Positions 8,140 through 18,416 of a stretch of 46,006 nt of DNA are shown here, piece after piece (positions within the stretch are counted from its first letter, which is position 1; each line of letters begins with the position of its first letter). Under the pieces are notes generated by a model that was given only the letters and a program-made list of their open reading frames with translations, was not told the origin of the DNA and did not search any database. A program made the translations under genes and the position numbers. Source of the stretch: Bacteroidales bacterium (lineage in GTDB: Bacteria > Bacteroidota > Bacteroidia > Bacteroidales > UBA10428). Location of the stretch: NCBI GenBank assembly GCA_016935615.1, contig JAFGQO010000046.1, positions 1 through 46,006 on the forward strand, written 5' to 3'.

Positions 8140-10146
8140 TTATTCAAGTCCCGGAATTACAAGGATAAAATTTTTATTGCCATTGCGGAAGGTATAATTG
8201 CTGATGACTTTTTCATAGGCAAGATCAAAAGAAATGTAATGTTTACGCCCTAAAAAAATGATATTTAGTATATTTTCCGGTTGATCATTAAGTACGCTTT
8301 CAAATTCGGATACATTTTGAAGCAATTGCGTTTGAGTATATCTACTCCTTTTCACTGATACTGAGAAGGAGTTGATTGCATTTTGAGTTGAAATAGTATT
8401 TGTATAGAAGCATACTTTTTTTTCTTTTATCGTAAATAATCTTGAAATCTTACTGATACAGCCGGAAAAAGCAGCTTCCAACTCCGTATTTCTATAAAGA
8501 AAAATATTTATCTCCCCGATTTTGGTAAAGGTTCTATTAAGACAACATACATAAAGTGTCAGATTATTCTTAATAAGATGATCAAAGACATTACCAAATA
8601 ATCTTTGAGCAGTACTCGACTTTGTTCCCCAGCCAATAATCACATCTGTAATGAAAAGCTCCTTTGCAGCACGTATGATGCCATTAACTATATTCAGATC
8701 AATACGTGTTATTAATTTTATTTTTTCTGATATGATATTATAGGCATCAAATGATTGCCCGAGATTTTGCCTGATAGATGCAAGTTTTTCTCCGGCTTCA
8801 TTATCATCTTTAACAACACTAAGAGCATATATTGGTTCTTCAGTCTCACTGACATTCATTCGCAAAGCAATTTGAATAAGTTCAACCATAGTATCAGGAT
8901 TAGCAATAGGGACAAGGATCCTCTCTTCACGTTTGCGCCCGGTAAGCTGTAGTATATTTCTTTGTCCGGCAAGTTTTCTTCCTCCCCATTCCGTTATCAA
9001 AGTTGCTACTAAACTTGTTATAAGAATAATTAAAATTGCAGCATTGAAAATGGTGCTGTTAATAATGTTTTTCTGATATCCGATAAGGATAACGGCGATG
9101 GTGGCAGCAGCATGAGAACTGGTGAGTCCAAAAAGAACAATGCGCTGAGGCCTTGAATATGCAACTATTTTTTGCGTAACAAATGAAGCCAGCCATTTCC
9201 CGGTAAGTGCCCCAACAATTAAAACAAAAGCAACAAACCACAGATAAATACCATGGAATAATATACGCAAATCAATAAGCATGCCTATGCTAAACAGGAA
9301 CAATGGAATAAAAAGAATATTCCCAACGAATTCAATATGCTGGAATAACATTGAGTTCTTAGGAACAACTTTATTTAATGCCAATCCCGCAATAAAGGCT
9401 CCAATAATTGGTTCAACACCGATAATTTTAGCAATAGAAGCAGAAAGACAAACCAACGATAATAATAAAAGATAATGAGAATAGCGATCTCGCTTCATAT
9501 TCTCAAAATACCACTTTGAAATTCTCGGGTAACTATAAAAAATTACCATTACATAAAGAGCAAATGCTATTCCAAGTTTTACAATATCCCTCATAATACT
9601 ATTGTCTTTTGTCAAACCAGTAAGGATTGACAAGATTAAAAGAACAAGAGTATCAGTGATAATGGTTCCGCCAATAGCTGACAATACAGATACATCTTTG
9701 ATAATTCCGAGTTTCCGGGCTATTGGATAAGCAACCAGTGTATGTGATGAAAACATAATAGCCACCAGCAGAGTTGCCCGGATATTTAGCATGAAAATAT
9801 ACTTGCTTACCGTAAACCCAATTATAAAAGGAAAAAGGAAAGTTAACAATCCGAATAAGATACTGGCCTTTTTACTTTTCTTAAAATCTTTCATATTAAG
9901 ATCAAGTCCCGCCAGAAACATTATATAAAGCAATCCTATTGTACCCAGAAGAACAATGCCGGTATCTCTGTCGAGTATATGAAACCCATAGGGTCCTATA
10001 ATTATTCCTGCTATAAGGTATGCCGCTATGTCAGGAATTCTGATGAGACGAAAAATGACAGGCGCAAGCAGAATGGTTACAATGAGTATAGTCAATACAT
10101 AAACAGGTTGCTGTAAAGGAAGACTAATGGCAATACAAATAGTCAT
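8140..10146 (-). CDS. CPA2-family cation/proton antiporter with C-terminal USP-like region
   Basis: A 668-residue inner-membrane antiporter of the monovalent cation:proton antiporter-2 (Kef/NhaS3-like) family. About 12-13 hydrophobic segments span residues 15-385, including IPDIAAYLIAGIIIGPYGFH and the GLDLNM helix typical of CPA2. Residues about 400-660 form a soluble part that looks like tandem universal-stress-protein folds (ILVPIANPDTMVELIQIALR) and probably regulates transport. No TrkA-N domain is visible. The gene lies 15 bases downstream of the CaCA exchanger gene on the same strand, so the two are likely cotranscribed. The transported ion (Na+ or K+) cannot be read from the sequence. 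Confidence 0.88.
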   Translation of the reverse strand: MTICIAISLPLQQPVYVLTILIVTILLAPVIFRLIRIPDIAAYLIAGIIIGPYGFHILDRDTGIVLLGTIGLLYIMFLAGLDLNMKDFKKSKKASILFGLLTFLFPFIIGFTVSKYIFMLNIRATLLVAIMFSSHTLVAYPIARKLGIIKDVSVLSAIGGTIITDTLVLLILSILTGLTKDNSIMRDIVKLGIAFALYVMVIFYSYPRISKWYFENMKRDRYSHYLLLLSLVCLSASIAKIIGVEPIIGAFIAGLALNKVVPKNSMLFQHIEFVGNILFIPLFLFSIGMLIDLRILFHGIYLWFVAFVLIVGALTGKWLASFVTQKIVAYSRPQRIVLFGLTSSHAAATIAVILIGYQKNIINSTIFNAAILIILITSLVATLITEWGGRKLAGQRNILQLTGRKREERILVPIANPDTMVELIQIALRMNVSETEEPIYALSVVKDDNEAGEKLASIRQNLGQSFDAYNIISEKIKLITRIDLNIVNGIIRAAKELFITDVIIGWGTKSSTAQRLFGNVFDHLIKNNLTLYVCCLNRTFTKIGEINIFLYRNTELEAAFSGCISKISRLFTIKEKKVCFYTNTISTQNAINSFSVSVKRSRYTQTQLLQNVSEFESVLNDQPENILNIIFLGRKHYISFDLAYEKVISNYTFRNGNKNFILVIPGLE

Positions 10147-10161
10147 TCTTTTATGGCTTTA

Positions 10162-11118
10162 TTATGAATGAATACCCAGATAAAAAATATACACGATATA
10201 ACATGAAACCAATAAGCCAGCTTCCCATCTGTCAAGTTTATATTTTCTCCCACTGAACATAGCAACAAAAAAAAGCAGTGTTGAAATAACCAGTACACCC
10301 AGATCAATGTTGAATTGTTTGTTGTATTTTATCGGACGAATGACAGAGCTAATACCCAGTATAAAGAAAATATTAAAAATATTGGAACCAATCACATTTC
10401 CGACAGCTATATCACTTCTTTTCCTGAATGCAGCAACCACTGATGTTACTAATTCAGGAAGAGAAGTTCCTATCGAAACAATGGTCAGTCCAATCAGTTT
10501 TTCACTCACTCCAAGAAATGTAGCAATTGCTACGGATTTATCAACAACTAATTTACTACCCAAAATCAAGGCAGCAAGTCCGGAAATAATGAATACTATT
10601 GACCAAACAGGTTTATATACTTTAACATGCGCATCCGGTCTGTCGTGGTTGTCTCTCATTGACCGTAAAATATAATAAAGAAAAAAAATGAAAAAGACCA
10701 GAAGGAATACACCATCCATTCTTCCCAGAAGTAATTCAGATGAATTGGTTTTCCAGCCGTTGGCCATGAAAAATAGTAAAAAAGCAGCCAGTAGCGACAA
10801 AGGAATTTCTTTCCAAACGGTTTTACTCTGTACTCTAAGAGGAAACAGTACTCCTGAAAGACCCAAAATAAATAATAAGTTAAAAATATTGCTTCCGACT
10901 ATATTCCCAATTGTAACATCGTTATAATTTTTAATAGAAGAAACAATATTGACAAGCAATTCAGGAAATGAAGTTCCGAAAGCAACAATGGTCAAACCAA
11001 TTGCCAATTCAGATATTTTATACCTTTTTGCAATTGAAACAGAACCCTTTACCAGCCATTCAGCCCCAAGGATAAGAATCAGAAATCCAATCGCCAGAAG
11101 AATACAAAGCAAGGTCAT
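10162..11118 (-). CDS. Calcium/sodium antiporter (CaCA family, YrbG-like)
   Basis: A 318-residue integral membrane protein with the two inverted alpha-repeats of the Ca2+/cation antiporter superfamily: GTSFPELLVN (48-57) with GNIVGSNIFN (71-80), and GTSLPELVTS (217-226) with GNVIGSNIFN (240-249). About ten hydrophobic helices are present and the length is normal for YrbG-type proteins. It precedes a CPA2 antiporter by 15 bases on the same strand, which suggests joint control of Na+, Ca2+ and H+ balance. Confidence 0.92.
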   Translation of the reverse strand: MTLLCILLAIGFLILILGAEWLVKGSVSIAKRYKISELAIGLTIVAFGTSFPELLVNIVSSIKNYNDVTIGNIVGSNIFNLLFILGLSGVLFPLRVQSKTVWKEIPLSLLAAFLLFFMANGWKTNSSELLLGRMDGVFLLVFFIFFLYYILRSMRDNHDRPDAHVKVYKPVWSIVFIISGLAALILGSKLVVDKSVAIATFLGVSEKLIGLTIVSIGTSLPELVTSVVAAFRKRSDIAVGNVIGSNIFNIFFILGISSVIRPIKYNKQFNIDLGVLVISTLLFFVAMFSGRKYKLDRWEAGLLVSCYIVYIFYLGIHS

Positions 11119-11240
11119 GATTTGCCTGATCTATAAGGATTTTTATTTTGTAAACCAAGTTACCCTCTGGTCTATAAATATTCTGTTCATGTCTTATCTA
11201 TGTTAAAAAACATTTTGTGTGGGAGTTTGAACTGTAACTC

Positions 11241-11471
11241 TTAACTTATTCTCATTTTCTCACGAAAAATAAGACATTTTTTATGATATCTTATCAAACT
11301 TTTCTTTTGATTTTCATTTAATTCATCGATCCATTCAACCCGTTTTTCAGGAGAAAAATTACGAATATTTTTAAACGGGCATTCAGATGTTTCAAGGTCA
11401 AACGGACATCCAAAGATCAATCCTCTTAATAAAAGATGTTTCATCTGTTTAATTTTTACAAGACTTTTCAT
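11241..11471 (-). CDS. Small Cys-containing protein, unknown function
   Basis: A 76-residue soluble protein with the distinctive segment FGCPFDLETSECPFKNIRNF (three aromatic or proline-flanked positions around two CPF motifs) and later RYHKKCLIFREKM. The four-residue CPFD/CPFK spacing plus a third Cys could bind a metal. The start may be the second Met (MKHLLLRG, residue 11). It lies about 120 bases upstream of the CaCA gene on the same strand. I do not recognise the family, but the composition and reading frame look like a real gene. Confidence 0.6.
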   Translation of the reverse strand: MKSLVKIKQMKHLLLRGLIFGCPFDLETSECPFKNIRNFSPEKRVEWIDELNENQKKSLIRYHKKCLIFREKMRIS

Positions 11472-11646
11472 TCAACAATAAATATTTCTTAATCCCTCTG
11501 AATCACAATACAATTTTTTATTGAATGAAAAGATTGACCTTCAGTAAAAATTGCGTTTATCATTAAGATCGGTTTATCCATTCAAATTTCTATTAAGACG
11601 CATATTAAGATCAAAGTAATTCGTAATTTCAATTAAAATTTCGGGA

Positions 11647-13002
11647 ATGAGAAAACGAAAAGCTTCCATCCTTTTTTTCGTATCAGTTACTGTCTTTGTT
11701 CTCACAGGTGTTTTTGTAACAGTACTTTCACATTCCATTCTCAAAGAAGATAAAAAATTTATCGCAGTAGCCGAGGTTTTTTCATCGCTGGACCGACTTC
11801 GTCTTGATTTTCGTTTGGCCATAACAGCTCACAGCTACTACCTGCTCACAAAAGATCAAAATACCCACTAGGATTACTTGTTCTATAAGAAAGAGCTTCT
11901 TGCTAATTTTAATATTTTCGATACTACCAATTATGAATACTTCATTTCTGAAGGAAAAATTGATACTTTAAAAATACTGTTGAAGAAAGAAGTTCAAATA
12001 CTGGATTCTATTCTGGTCTTAACAGAAAATGAAAATCATAGCAGGACAAAGCAACATTTGGAAAATCTTTCCTATGCAACCATATCAGAAATTCAGTAAC
12101 TTACAGAAAATCAATCCGATAAGCTGGAATCGATACAAAATATTTTTAAAAATAAAACTGCCAGGGATGCACATTTAATTATTTCCATCTTAATCGCTGG
12201 CTTTTTCATTGGTGTGGTGTTCATTGTATACACATTTTCGCAATTGCTTAAGGAAAACAAGGCAAGAAAGAAATCGGAACTTGAACTAAGTCTTTACACT
12301 GAAGAGTTAAAACGCACAAACTGGACAAAAGATATGTTTTTTTCAATTATTGCACACGATTTAAGAACTCCATACAGTTCTTTGCTGAATCTTTTTGATC
12401 TTTTAAGTGAAGCTATATCCAAAAAGAATATTTCAATGATTGAAGACAACATCAATTCCATTGAATTTTCAGCACGGAGAACCTATAATCTTCTGCAAAA
12501 CTTACTGGAATGGTCAAAATTACAAACCGGACGATTGCATATTACTCCTGAATATTTCAATATAAAAAAAGCAATAGAAGAAAATATGGATTTATACAAA
12601 GAGGCTGCTCATCAACGATCCATAGAATGTATAAATACTGTTGCTGATACGATTGTATATGCCGATAAAAATATGATTACTGCTGTTATCAGAAATCTTA
12701 TGGGAAACGCTATAAAATTTACCCATAAAGGGACCATCGATGTGTCACTGATAGAACAAGGTGATCATTTGGTATTACGCATAAGGGATACAGGAATTGG
12801 TATGACAGCGCAGGACATCTCAAAACTTTTTAAAATTGAAGTGAATACTTACGATATTGGGAACAGTTCTGAAAAAGGCAGTGGATTAGGATTGATCCTT
12901 TCAAAAAGTTTTGTTGAATTAAATCATGGGAAAATCTGGGCAGAGAGTGAATACGGTAAAGGGAGTAGTTTTTATTTCACACTTCCGTTAAGGCACAAAT
13001 AA
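11647..13002 (+). pseudogene. Sensor histidine kinase interrupted by two in-frame stops
   Basis: One continuous frame encodes an N-terminal membrane helix (residues 8-27), a periplasmic helical sensor region, a second helix near 12175-12240, then HisKA (HDLRTPYSSLLN) and HATPase boxes (NLMGNAIKFT, DTGIGM, GSGLGL). TAG at 11869-11871 and TAA at 12097-12099 break the sensor region without any frame change. Each would be Gln if one C to T change were reversed (CAG or CAA), and flanking residues read through naturally (NTH-x-DYLFYKK; SEIQ-x-LTENQ). The kinase core from the GTG at 12214 is fully open (262 residues) and lacks an intact sensor. No response regulator is adjacent. The gene is either recently inactivated, read through, or makes a soluble or short-anchored kinase. 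Confidence 0.8.
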
Positions 13003-13004
13003 TT

Positions 13005-16000
13005 TTACCTTATTACTTCAATCATTCTCCTTGACACTCCTATGTTTGAATGGATCTCAACAATATAGGTCCCTTCTTTATAATCGGATGCATCAATAAA
13101 AAATTCATCAGAATATGGATCGTTGATCTTATACTTCCCGATTAAGTTGCCAACAATACTAAATACATTCACCAGTTCAATTTTTAAATCCAGATCTGTT
13201 ACTCTTAGTATAAAAAAATCAGATGCCGGATTTGGATACACCAGGACTTTATTATCGAACGCTATTCCATCCATAGCAGCCACTGTCTTAACAATGTTCC
13301 AGTGCAATACGGCTTCTCCTTCGCTACCTGAAAAACCATCTGCTACAATCCAGACTCCCTGGTTATCTCCTGTAGTATTACTCCAGCTTAATCCGGGGCC
13401 GCTTTTTTCGTTGAAGCATCCTATTTCCGGACCATCACAGCTTTCGTATTTCCCATAAATACTTACATTGTAATTTTCCCCTGTAGTCCACAATTCCAGG
13501 GTTTGTCCATCAGCTACCGGCGTATCCAGATAATAGACAATGTCACTGCCCGTACTTTGGCAACTGCCGGTATAATCATTGGCATACCCTGCTGTTGAAA
13601 ATTCAATACTTCCTGAGTTTCCGGTAATAACAATAGGATTGTTACAATTTTCTCCCGGATTTTCAGGTTTTGAAATAACCCAGTGCAAAATGCCGTTCCC
13701 TTCACTCTGTCCATAACCATCTGCGATAATATACACATTTTGCTCAGTTGCGGTATAATTTGTCCAGCTTAACACTTTCCCATCCGGATCATCAACAAAA
13801 GCGATCTCAATTCCCGTGCAATCACCGTAGCGTCCGTACAATACCACATCGTAGTTGTCATCGCTGGTCCAGAAGTCAATTGTACCTCCTTCAGGAACGG
13901 GCGTTTCAAGATAAAAAACAATATCTTTTGAAGCTCCATTGCTGCTTTCACTCGTAAAATCATCTGAATACCCTGTTGTACCAAATGCTACTTGTCCGGA
14001 TATTCCTGATAACCTGAATGGATCAGCGCAATCTTCCCCGGCAGCTGCAGGTTGTGTTATTTGCCAGTGCACGATTGAGTTTCCGTTACTATTGCTGTCA
14101 CCATCCACAAAGAGCCATATATTCTGATTACTCCCGGTGGTATTTTGCCAGATCAATGTATCATTTTGGGGATCATTCATGCATCCGATTTCAACTCCTG
14201 TGCAACTTCCGTACCGAGCATAAAAAACCATATCATAATCGCTATTCTCTGCGCTGATCTTCACAATCCCTCCATCTTGTACCGGATTGCTCAGGTAATA
14301 CACCCTGTCTGCACCTTCTGATAAACAATTTCCTGTATAGTCATTCTGGAAACCTGTCGTGCTTACATTTTTACTTCCATATTCACCTGCCAGCCATACC
14401 GCATCAGAACAATCTTCCCCCTGATTGCCGGAGTCACCTCCCATAAAATCAAATATTACCGTTTTACCATTATCATGAAATACGATGTTTGTCAAAGGCT
14501 GATTTGTGTTTTCACCATTCCAGGATCTTGAGGAAGGCAAATTCATATCAGTGAAAAAGGAAATATTGCCGGCACCGGGAAACGGGCAACCTGAAGAATT
14601 GATATTCCCGTAAGATGAAGACGAAGCATCAGGTGTGGTGGCAGAATTTGCACAAACAGGATACATCTTTTGCGGATGTCCGGTATTGATTTTATTTCCA
14701 ACAGATAAAACATCGCTGTGCACATGATAAATAATCAACCCTTCACCGGGAATGTCAGAATCAAAGCCATCACGGGTACGATTCTCAATCAAATAGAATT
14801 CATCAGGAGTATTGGTATTGTATTGGTAAAAATCTTCAGGATGAAAGGCAGCACTGTGTACTTCGACAGTAGTCTCCGAATTCAGTTGTATTGCATTTGC
14901 CCAGTTGTAAATATATGTCTTGGTAAACGCATTGTGATGAGCGGGAGTTGCACCGTTGTTATTCCAGGAACCTGACGCCATGATATCCCACATCCCTGTA
15001 CCTTTGAAATATCCTCCCGAACCTGAATAATCAGTATCGTAAAAATCCGGAGCCCCCAATACATGTCCGAATTCATGACAGATAACACCAATACGAGTGA
15101 GTCCGTAACCTGTATTTCCTCTGAGCTCAGCAGAGCAGGAATATCTGCTTATTGTAACCCCGTCTAATGTTACCGGTGATATGTTCCATGCATGAGCCCA
15201 GATGGCGTCATCTGCAGCTCCGGCTTCTTCTCCATATCCGGCATATATTACATATACTCCGTCAACATAGCCATCATGGTCATTATCATAGTCAGCAAAA
15301 TCAATGTCTTCATCTGCAATAGTGATCGCTTCTGTGATCAATGAACGAGGATTTACATCACAACCGGTGGCAGTATTTTCTCCGTACCAGGCCATTTCAT
15401 GACCTGCTATATAGGGGCCCGCCACATCAACTGACAGACCCAACTGACCATATGAAACTTCATTATAATAGTCATTTACACTTCCTGTTGCGCCGTCAAC
15501 CGTATAGTCGGTCTGATTAAAAAGATCATAAAAATCACTCTTAGTTTTGCTGAAGGTCTGATCCGTGAATCCAATAAGGATACAGATCAACTTTTGAGAT
15601 CCTGTTGTTGGAAATGCTTTTTCAGCGATCTTATTGCTGACTTCCCAATGGGTTTTCTGAAAAGAAATTTGTTCCGGATTAAAAATCAATTCCTTTTTTA
15701 TGCCCGATAAAAATGCATCATCCTTTTTCGAGCGCTTCCCAGGATCTTTTGCCGCGATACCTGAAAGAACCATATCTCCTTTGGAATTCAGTTCAGCATA
15801 TTCAAAAAATCCATTTTTATTAAAAAGAACTGTGTAGCCATCGCTTGTAACAGCCCATTTAACCCGTTCGTCACCTTTAATTGTAACTTCGAGCTTTGAA
15901 CCATCAGGTTGACTGAAAATAACTGGCTTAGGGTAAGCAGGCACTGCATATACAACTGCTGCTGAAAAACAACAGAAGAAAAGAATGAGAATTGAATCAA

Positions 16001-16016
16001 TAACCGCTTTTTTCAT
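13005..16016 (-). CDS. M6-family metalloprotease with T9SS sorting domain
   Basis: A 1003-residue secreted protease: signal peptide (residues 1-24), a propeptide-like region, and an M6-type zinc metalloprotease domain (about 135-530) with HEFGHVLG starting at His314 and downstream DFYDTDYSG and WDIMASGSW. It then has three repeats of about 118 residues (about 533-890), each starting GEDC/GENC and containing DYTG or DFTS, then YYL or FYLE. The C-terminus (about 920-1003) is a type IX secretion sorting domain with VYPNPASDFFILRV and a final GTYIVEIHSNIGVSRRMIEV. It is therefore exported through the outer membrane by T9SS. It is a single gene that converges with the broken kinase, two bases apart. 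Confidence 0.92.
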   Translation of the reverse strand: MKKAVIDSILILFFCCFSAAVVYAVPAYPKPVIFSQPDGSKLEVTIKGDERVKWAVTSDGYTVLFNKNGFFEYAELNSKGDMVLSGIAAKDPGKRSKKDDAFLSGIKKELIFNPEQISFQKTHWEVSNKIAEKAFPTTGSQKLICILIGFTDQTFSKTKSDFYDLFNQTDYTVDGATGSVNDYYNEVSYGQLGLSVDVAGPYIAGHEMAWYGENTATGCDVNPRSLITEAITIADEDIDFADYDNDHDGYVDGVYVIYAGYGEEAGAADDAIWAHAWNISPVTLDGVTISRYSCSAELRGNTGYGLTRIGVICHEFGHVLGAPDFYDTDYSGSGGYFKGTGMWDIMASGSWNNNGATPAHHNAFTKTYIYNWANAIQLNSETTVEVHSAAFHPEDFYQYNTNTPDEFYLIENRTRDGFDSDIPGEGLIIYHVHSDVLSVGNKINTGHPQKMYPVCANSATTPDASSSSYGNINSSGCPFPGAGNISFFTDMNLPSSRSWNGENTNQPLTNIVFHDNGKTVIFDFMGGDSGNQGEDCSDAVWLAGEYGSKNVSTTGFQNDYTGNCLSEGADRVYYLSNPVQDGGIVKISAENSDYDMVFYARYGSCTGVEIGCMNDPQNDTLIWQNTTGSNQNIWLFVDGDSNSNGNSIVHWQITQPAAAGEDCADPFRLSGISGQVAFGTTGYSDDFTSESSNGASKDIVFYLETPVPEGGTIDFWTSDDNYDVVLYGRYGDCTGIEIAFVDDPDGKVLSWTNYTATEQNVYIIADGYGQSEGNGILHWVISKPENPGENCNNPIVITGNSGSIEFSTAGYANDYTGSCQSTGSDIVYYLDTPVADGQTLELWTTGENYNVSIYGKYESCDGPEIGCFNEKSGPGLSWSNTTGDNQGVWIVADGFSGSEGEAVLHWNIVKTVAAMDGIAFDNKVLVYPNPASDFFILRVTDLDLKIELVNVFSIVGNLIGKYKINDPYSDEFFIDASDYKEGTYIVEIHSNIGVSRRMIEVIR

Positions 16017-16544
16017 ACTTATGCCTGCAAGTTTGGTTTATAGAATGCAAATATTTTTTGCGGATCAGGTAATGAAATTAACGATTGCCCTTTAAAAAGG
16101 CTGCTATATTTAGATGATCGTCCAAATTGCTTTGACGAAACAATAATTCTTTTCATCTAAATTATCTGCGATTTTTGTATTTTTTGCTTTTGTTAATCTG
16201 ACAAGATGGATTATTTCCCGAATATACACATGTTACTATCTGAATGTACTGATATTGAAGTTCGTAGCTGTTTTAACAGAAAGGAATTTTAAGATAGCTA
16301 TTCCGTTGTTATAGTTATAGCGCTAGCGACCAGCCCTGGGAAACCGGGTTTGCGAGCCCGGCCCGGCCTGCCATGACTTCCAAAGGCAGTTAAACCTTCG
16401 GCAGGTAAACCGGCTGGCAGGGAAGCCAATGCACTTACAGCATTCAAAAAATAACCAGGTCAATAATTTAAAAATAAAGTATACAAAGCGTAAACTTCAT
16501 TTCAATTCTTATCTTTATAGTCAATTTCCTTCTAAAATTAAACT
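16017..16544. other. Intergenic region without genes
   Basis: These 528 bases separate the divergent M6 protease and lgt genes. Most is AT-rich and should hold both promoters, but I cannot place them with confidence. The centre (16318-16425) holds a GC-rich block with inverted repeats, listed separately. No coding frame looks protein-like. Confidence 0.6.
16318..16425. repeat. GC-rich palindromic intergenic element
   Basis: This block is far richer in GC than its surroundings. It contains CCGGG/CCCGG as a hairpin at 16344-16361 and CCTGCC/GGCAGG as a wider inverted pair (16367-16372 and 16400-16405), followed by a related GGCTGGCAGGG. The arrangement resembles dispersed palindromic (REP-like) elements seen between genes in many bacteria. 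No coding potential was seen. Confidence 0.5.
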
Positions 16545-17405
16545 ATGATAAATTACATTGTTTGGGATGTAAAACCACAGATTGCAGACCTAGGTTTTAT
16601 AGAATTGCGTTGGTACAGCTTATTATTCCTATTGGGTTTTGTTTTTAGTTATTATATTCTCAGTAAAGTTTTTAAAAAAGAAGGGCTCTCAATTGAATTA
16701 CTCGATAAGCTTACTTTTTATGTCGTAATCAGCACAATCATCGGTGCCAGATTCGGACATTGTCTGTTTTACGAACCCGAAGTGTATCTGAAAAATCCTC
16801 TCAAGATCATTTTACCTTTTGAAGGAAGAATAGGTCATGATTTCCATTTTACCGGTTATCAGGGTCTTGCAAGCCATGGTGGCGCATTAGGGATACTCAT
16901 AGGCCTCTATTTATACTCACGAAAGTTCAAACGCCCGTATCTTTGGGTCCTTGATCGGGTTACCATGGTCACTGCCCTGGCAGGAAGCTTAATCAGACTT
17001 GGCAATTTATTCAATTCCGAGATTGTTGGTAATCCTACCACTTTGCCATGGGGTGTAAAATTTGTTCGTCTGGCACCTGTTAATGTTCCCGTTGAACAGA
17101 TCATTCCCCTGCATCCGGCTCAGGTTTACGAATCTATTTGTTATCTTATCATTTTTTTTATCCTGATAAGCATCTATTTTAAACAGTATCCTGATTTAAA
17201 ACCAGGATTGATCACCGGGTTGTTTTTTGTCCTTGTATTTGCTGCCAGATTCTTTATTGAATTTGTAAAACAGGATCAGGTAGATTTTGAAGAAGGTATG
17301 GCTTTGAATATGGGACAATTGCTCAGTATTCCATTCATTCTTACCGGATTCATTCTTATTTTCCGAAGAATAACCAATAAGAGGACCGAAAGCCGGGTGA
17401 ATTAA
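16545..17405 (+). CDS. lgt: Prolipoprotein diacylglyceryl transferase Lgt
   Basis: An inner-membrane enzyme that moves diacylglyceryl from phosphatidylglycerol to the lipobox Cys of prolipoproteins, the first step of lipoprotein maturation. The 286-residue protein has about seven hydrophobic helices and the family motifs ELRWYSLLFLLGF, GYQGLASHGGALG, the signature GSLIRLGNLFNSEIVG and HPAQVYES. The length is normal. It heads a plus-strand run of four genes but has no functional tie to the metal-efflux genes that follow. The many lipoproteins in this window are its substrates. Confidence 0.95.
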   Translation: MINYIVWDVKPQIADLGFIELRWYSLLFLLGFVFSYYILSKVFKKEGLSIELLDKLTFYVVISTIIGARFGHCLFYEPEVYLKNPLKIILPFEGRIGHDFHFTGYQGLASHGGALGILIGLYLYSRKFKRPYLWVLDRVTMVTALAGSLIRLGNLFNSEIVGNPTTLPWGVKFVRLAPVNVPVEQIIPLHPAQVYESICYLIIFFILISIYFKQYPDLKPGLITGLFFVLVFAARFFIEFVKQDQVDFEEGMALNMGQLLSIPFILTGFILIFRRITNKRTESRVN

Positions 17406-17452
17406 ACTTTATGCACTTACTGTTGTTAATCTGAAAAACATTGGAAACGGAT

Positions 17453-18403
17453 ATGTCCGGTTTGACCTCCCGGAAAGACTCCAATAGAATGACAGCAACA
17501 AAACAGAATCATATACATGGACATCCTGCAGACCTGAAAGAAAAAAATCTTCTTCTGGCTACTGCATTGAACCTGCTGATCACGATTACAGAAATCATCG
17601 GCGGATTGATTTCCAACAGTTTGGCCTTATTGTCCGATGCCATTCACAACCTTGGAGATACATTAGCCGTGATGATTGCGTATATCGCCAATCGTATCAG
17701 TAAACGAAGTGCTACTGAAAAAAAAACATTCGGATACAAACGGGTTGAAATCCTGACAGCATTATTAAATACTGTTGTTCTGATCGTTATTATAATCTTT
17801 TTATTTATTGAAGCATATCATCGTCTTCAATCGCCCGAGCCAATCAAAGGTTTGGTTATGTTTATTGTAGCTACCATTGGCCTTATAGCAAATCTTATAG
17901 CTGTTTTGTTACTGAAAAATGATTCTCACTCCAATATGAACATACGTTCAGCATATCTTCATTTACTCGGTGATACAATTTCTTCTGTTGCCGTCATTGC
18001 AGGGTCGGTGCTGATTTATTTTTTCAGGATCTATTGGATAGATCCCCTGATTACAATACTTATTGGATTGTATATAATAAAAGAAGCCTATGTGATACTA
18101 AAAGAAGCTGTTGATATTTTAATGCAAGGGACTCCTTCATCCCTGGATTTGCAGGAAGTAGTTATTGAAATTGAAAAACATACAAGCGTAAGCAATGTAC
18201 ATCATGTTCATGTCTGGAAATTGAATGATACGCAAATTCATTTTGAAGGTCATATTGACCTGGATAAAGACTTACCTGTAAGCACAACGGATCAGATACG
18301 ATCTGAAATTGAAGAAATCCTGCAGAACAAGTTTGGTATTTCGCATGTTACTATACAGTTCGAATACAACTGCTGCAAGGAAAAAAAAGTAATTCATAAG
18401 TAA
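17453..18403 (+). CDS. Cation diffusion facilitator (CzcD/ZitB-type) efflux protein
   Basis: An inner-membrane divalent-metal/H+ antiporter with six hydrophobic helices (about residues 30-215 from the start used here) and a C-terminal cytosolic ferredoxin-like domain. Metal-site residues are visible as SDAIHNLGDTLA in helix 2 and HLLGDTISS in helix 5, the His/Asp pattern typical of zinc exporters. The N-terminus carries His residues (HIHGH). Start options are TTG 17441, ATG 17453 and ATG 17489 (MTATKQNHIHGH); conservation would favour a late start. It is 13 bases upstream of the Cu/Zn permease gene, so the two form a metal-efflux unit. Confidence 0.9.
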   Translation: MSGLTSRKDSNRMTATKQNHIHGHPADLKEKNLLLATALNLLITITEIIGGLISNSLALLSDAIHNLGDTLAVMIAYIANRISKRSATEKKTFGYKRVEILTALLNTVVLIVIIIFLFIEAYHRLQSPEPIKGLVMFIVATIGLIANLIAVLLLKNDSHSNMNIRSAYLHLLGDTISSVAVIAGSVLIYFFRIYWIDPLITILIGLYIIKEAYVILKEAVDILMQGTPSSLDLQEVVIEIEKHTSVSNVHHVHVWKLNDTQIHFEGHIDLDKDLPVSTTDQIRSEIEEILQNKFGISHVTIQFEYNCCKEKKVIHK

Positions 18404-18416
18404 TCACAAAATCATA

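Noticed and set aside
11574-11822. 82-residue minus-strand frame over the kinase start
   Set aside because: Its composition is Ser, Arg and Thr rich and it overlaps the clearly coding kinase frame on the other strand.
11869-12099. Reassignment of stop codons to Gln
   Set aside because: Many other genes in the window end at TAA or TAG with correct family lengths, so a recoded genetic code is not credible.
13123-15091. Several frames of 60-111 residues antisense to the M6 protease
   Set aside because: They are shadows of the repeated coding sequence on the minus strand, with no independent start context or protein features.
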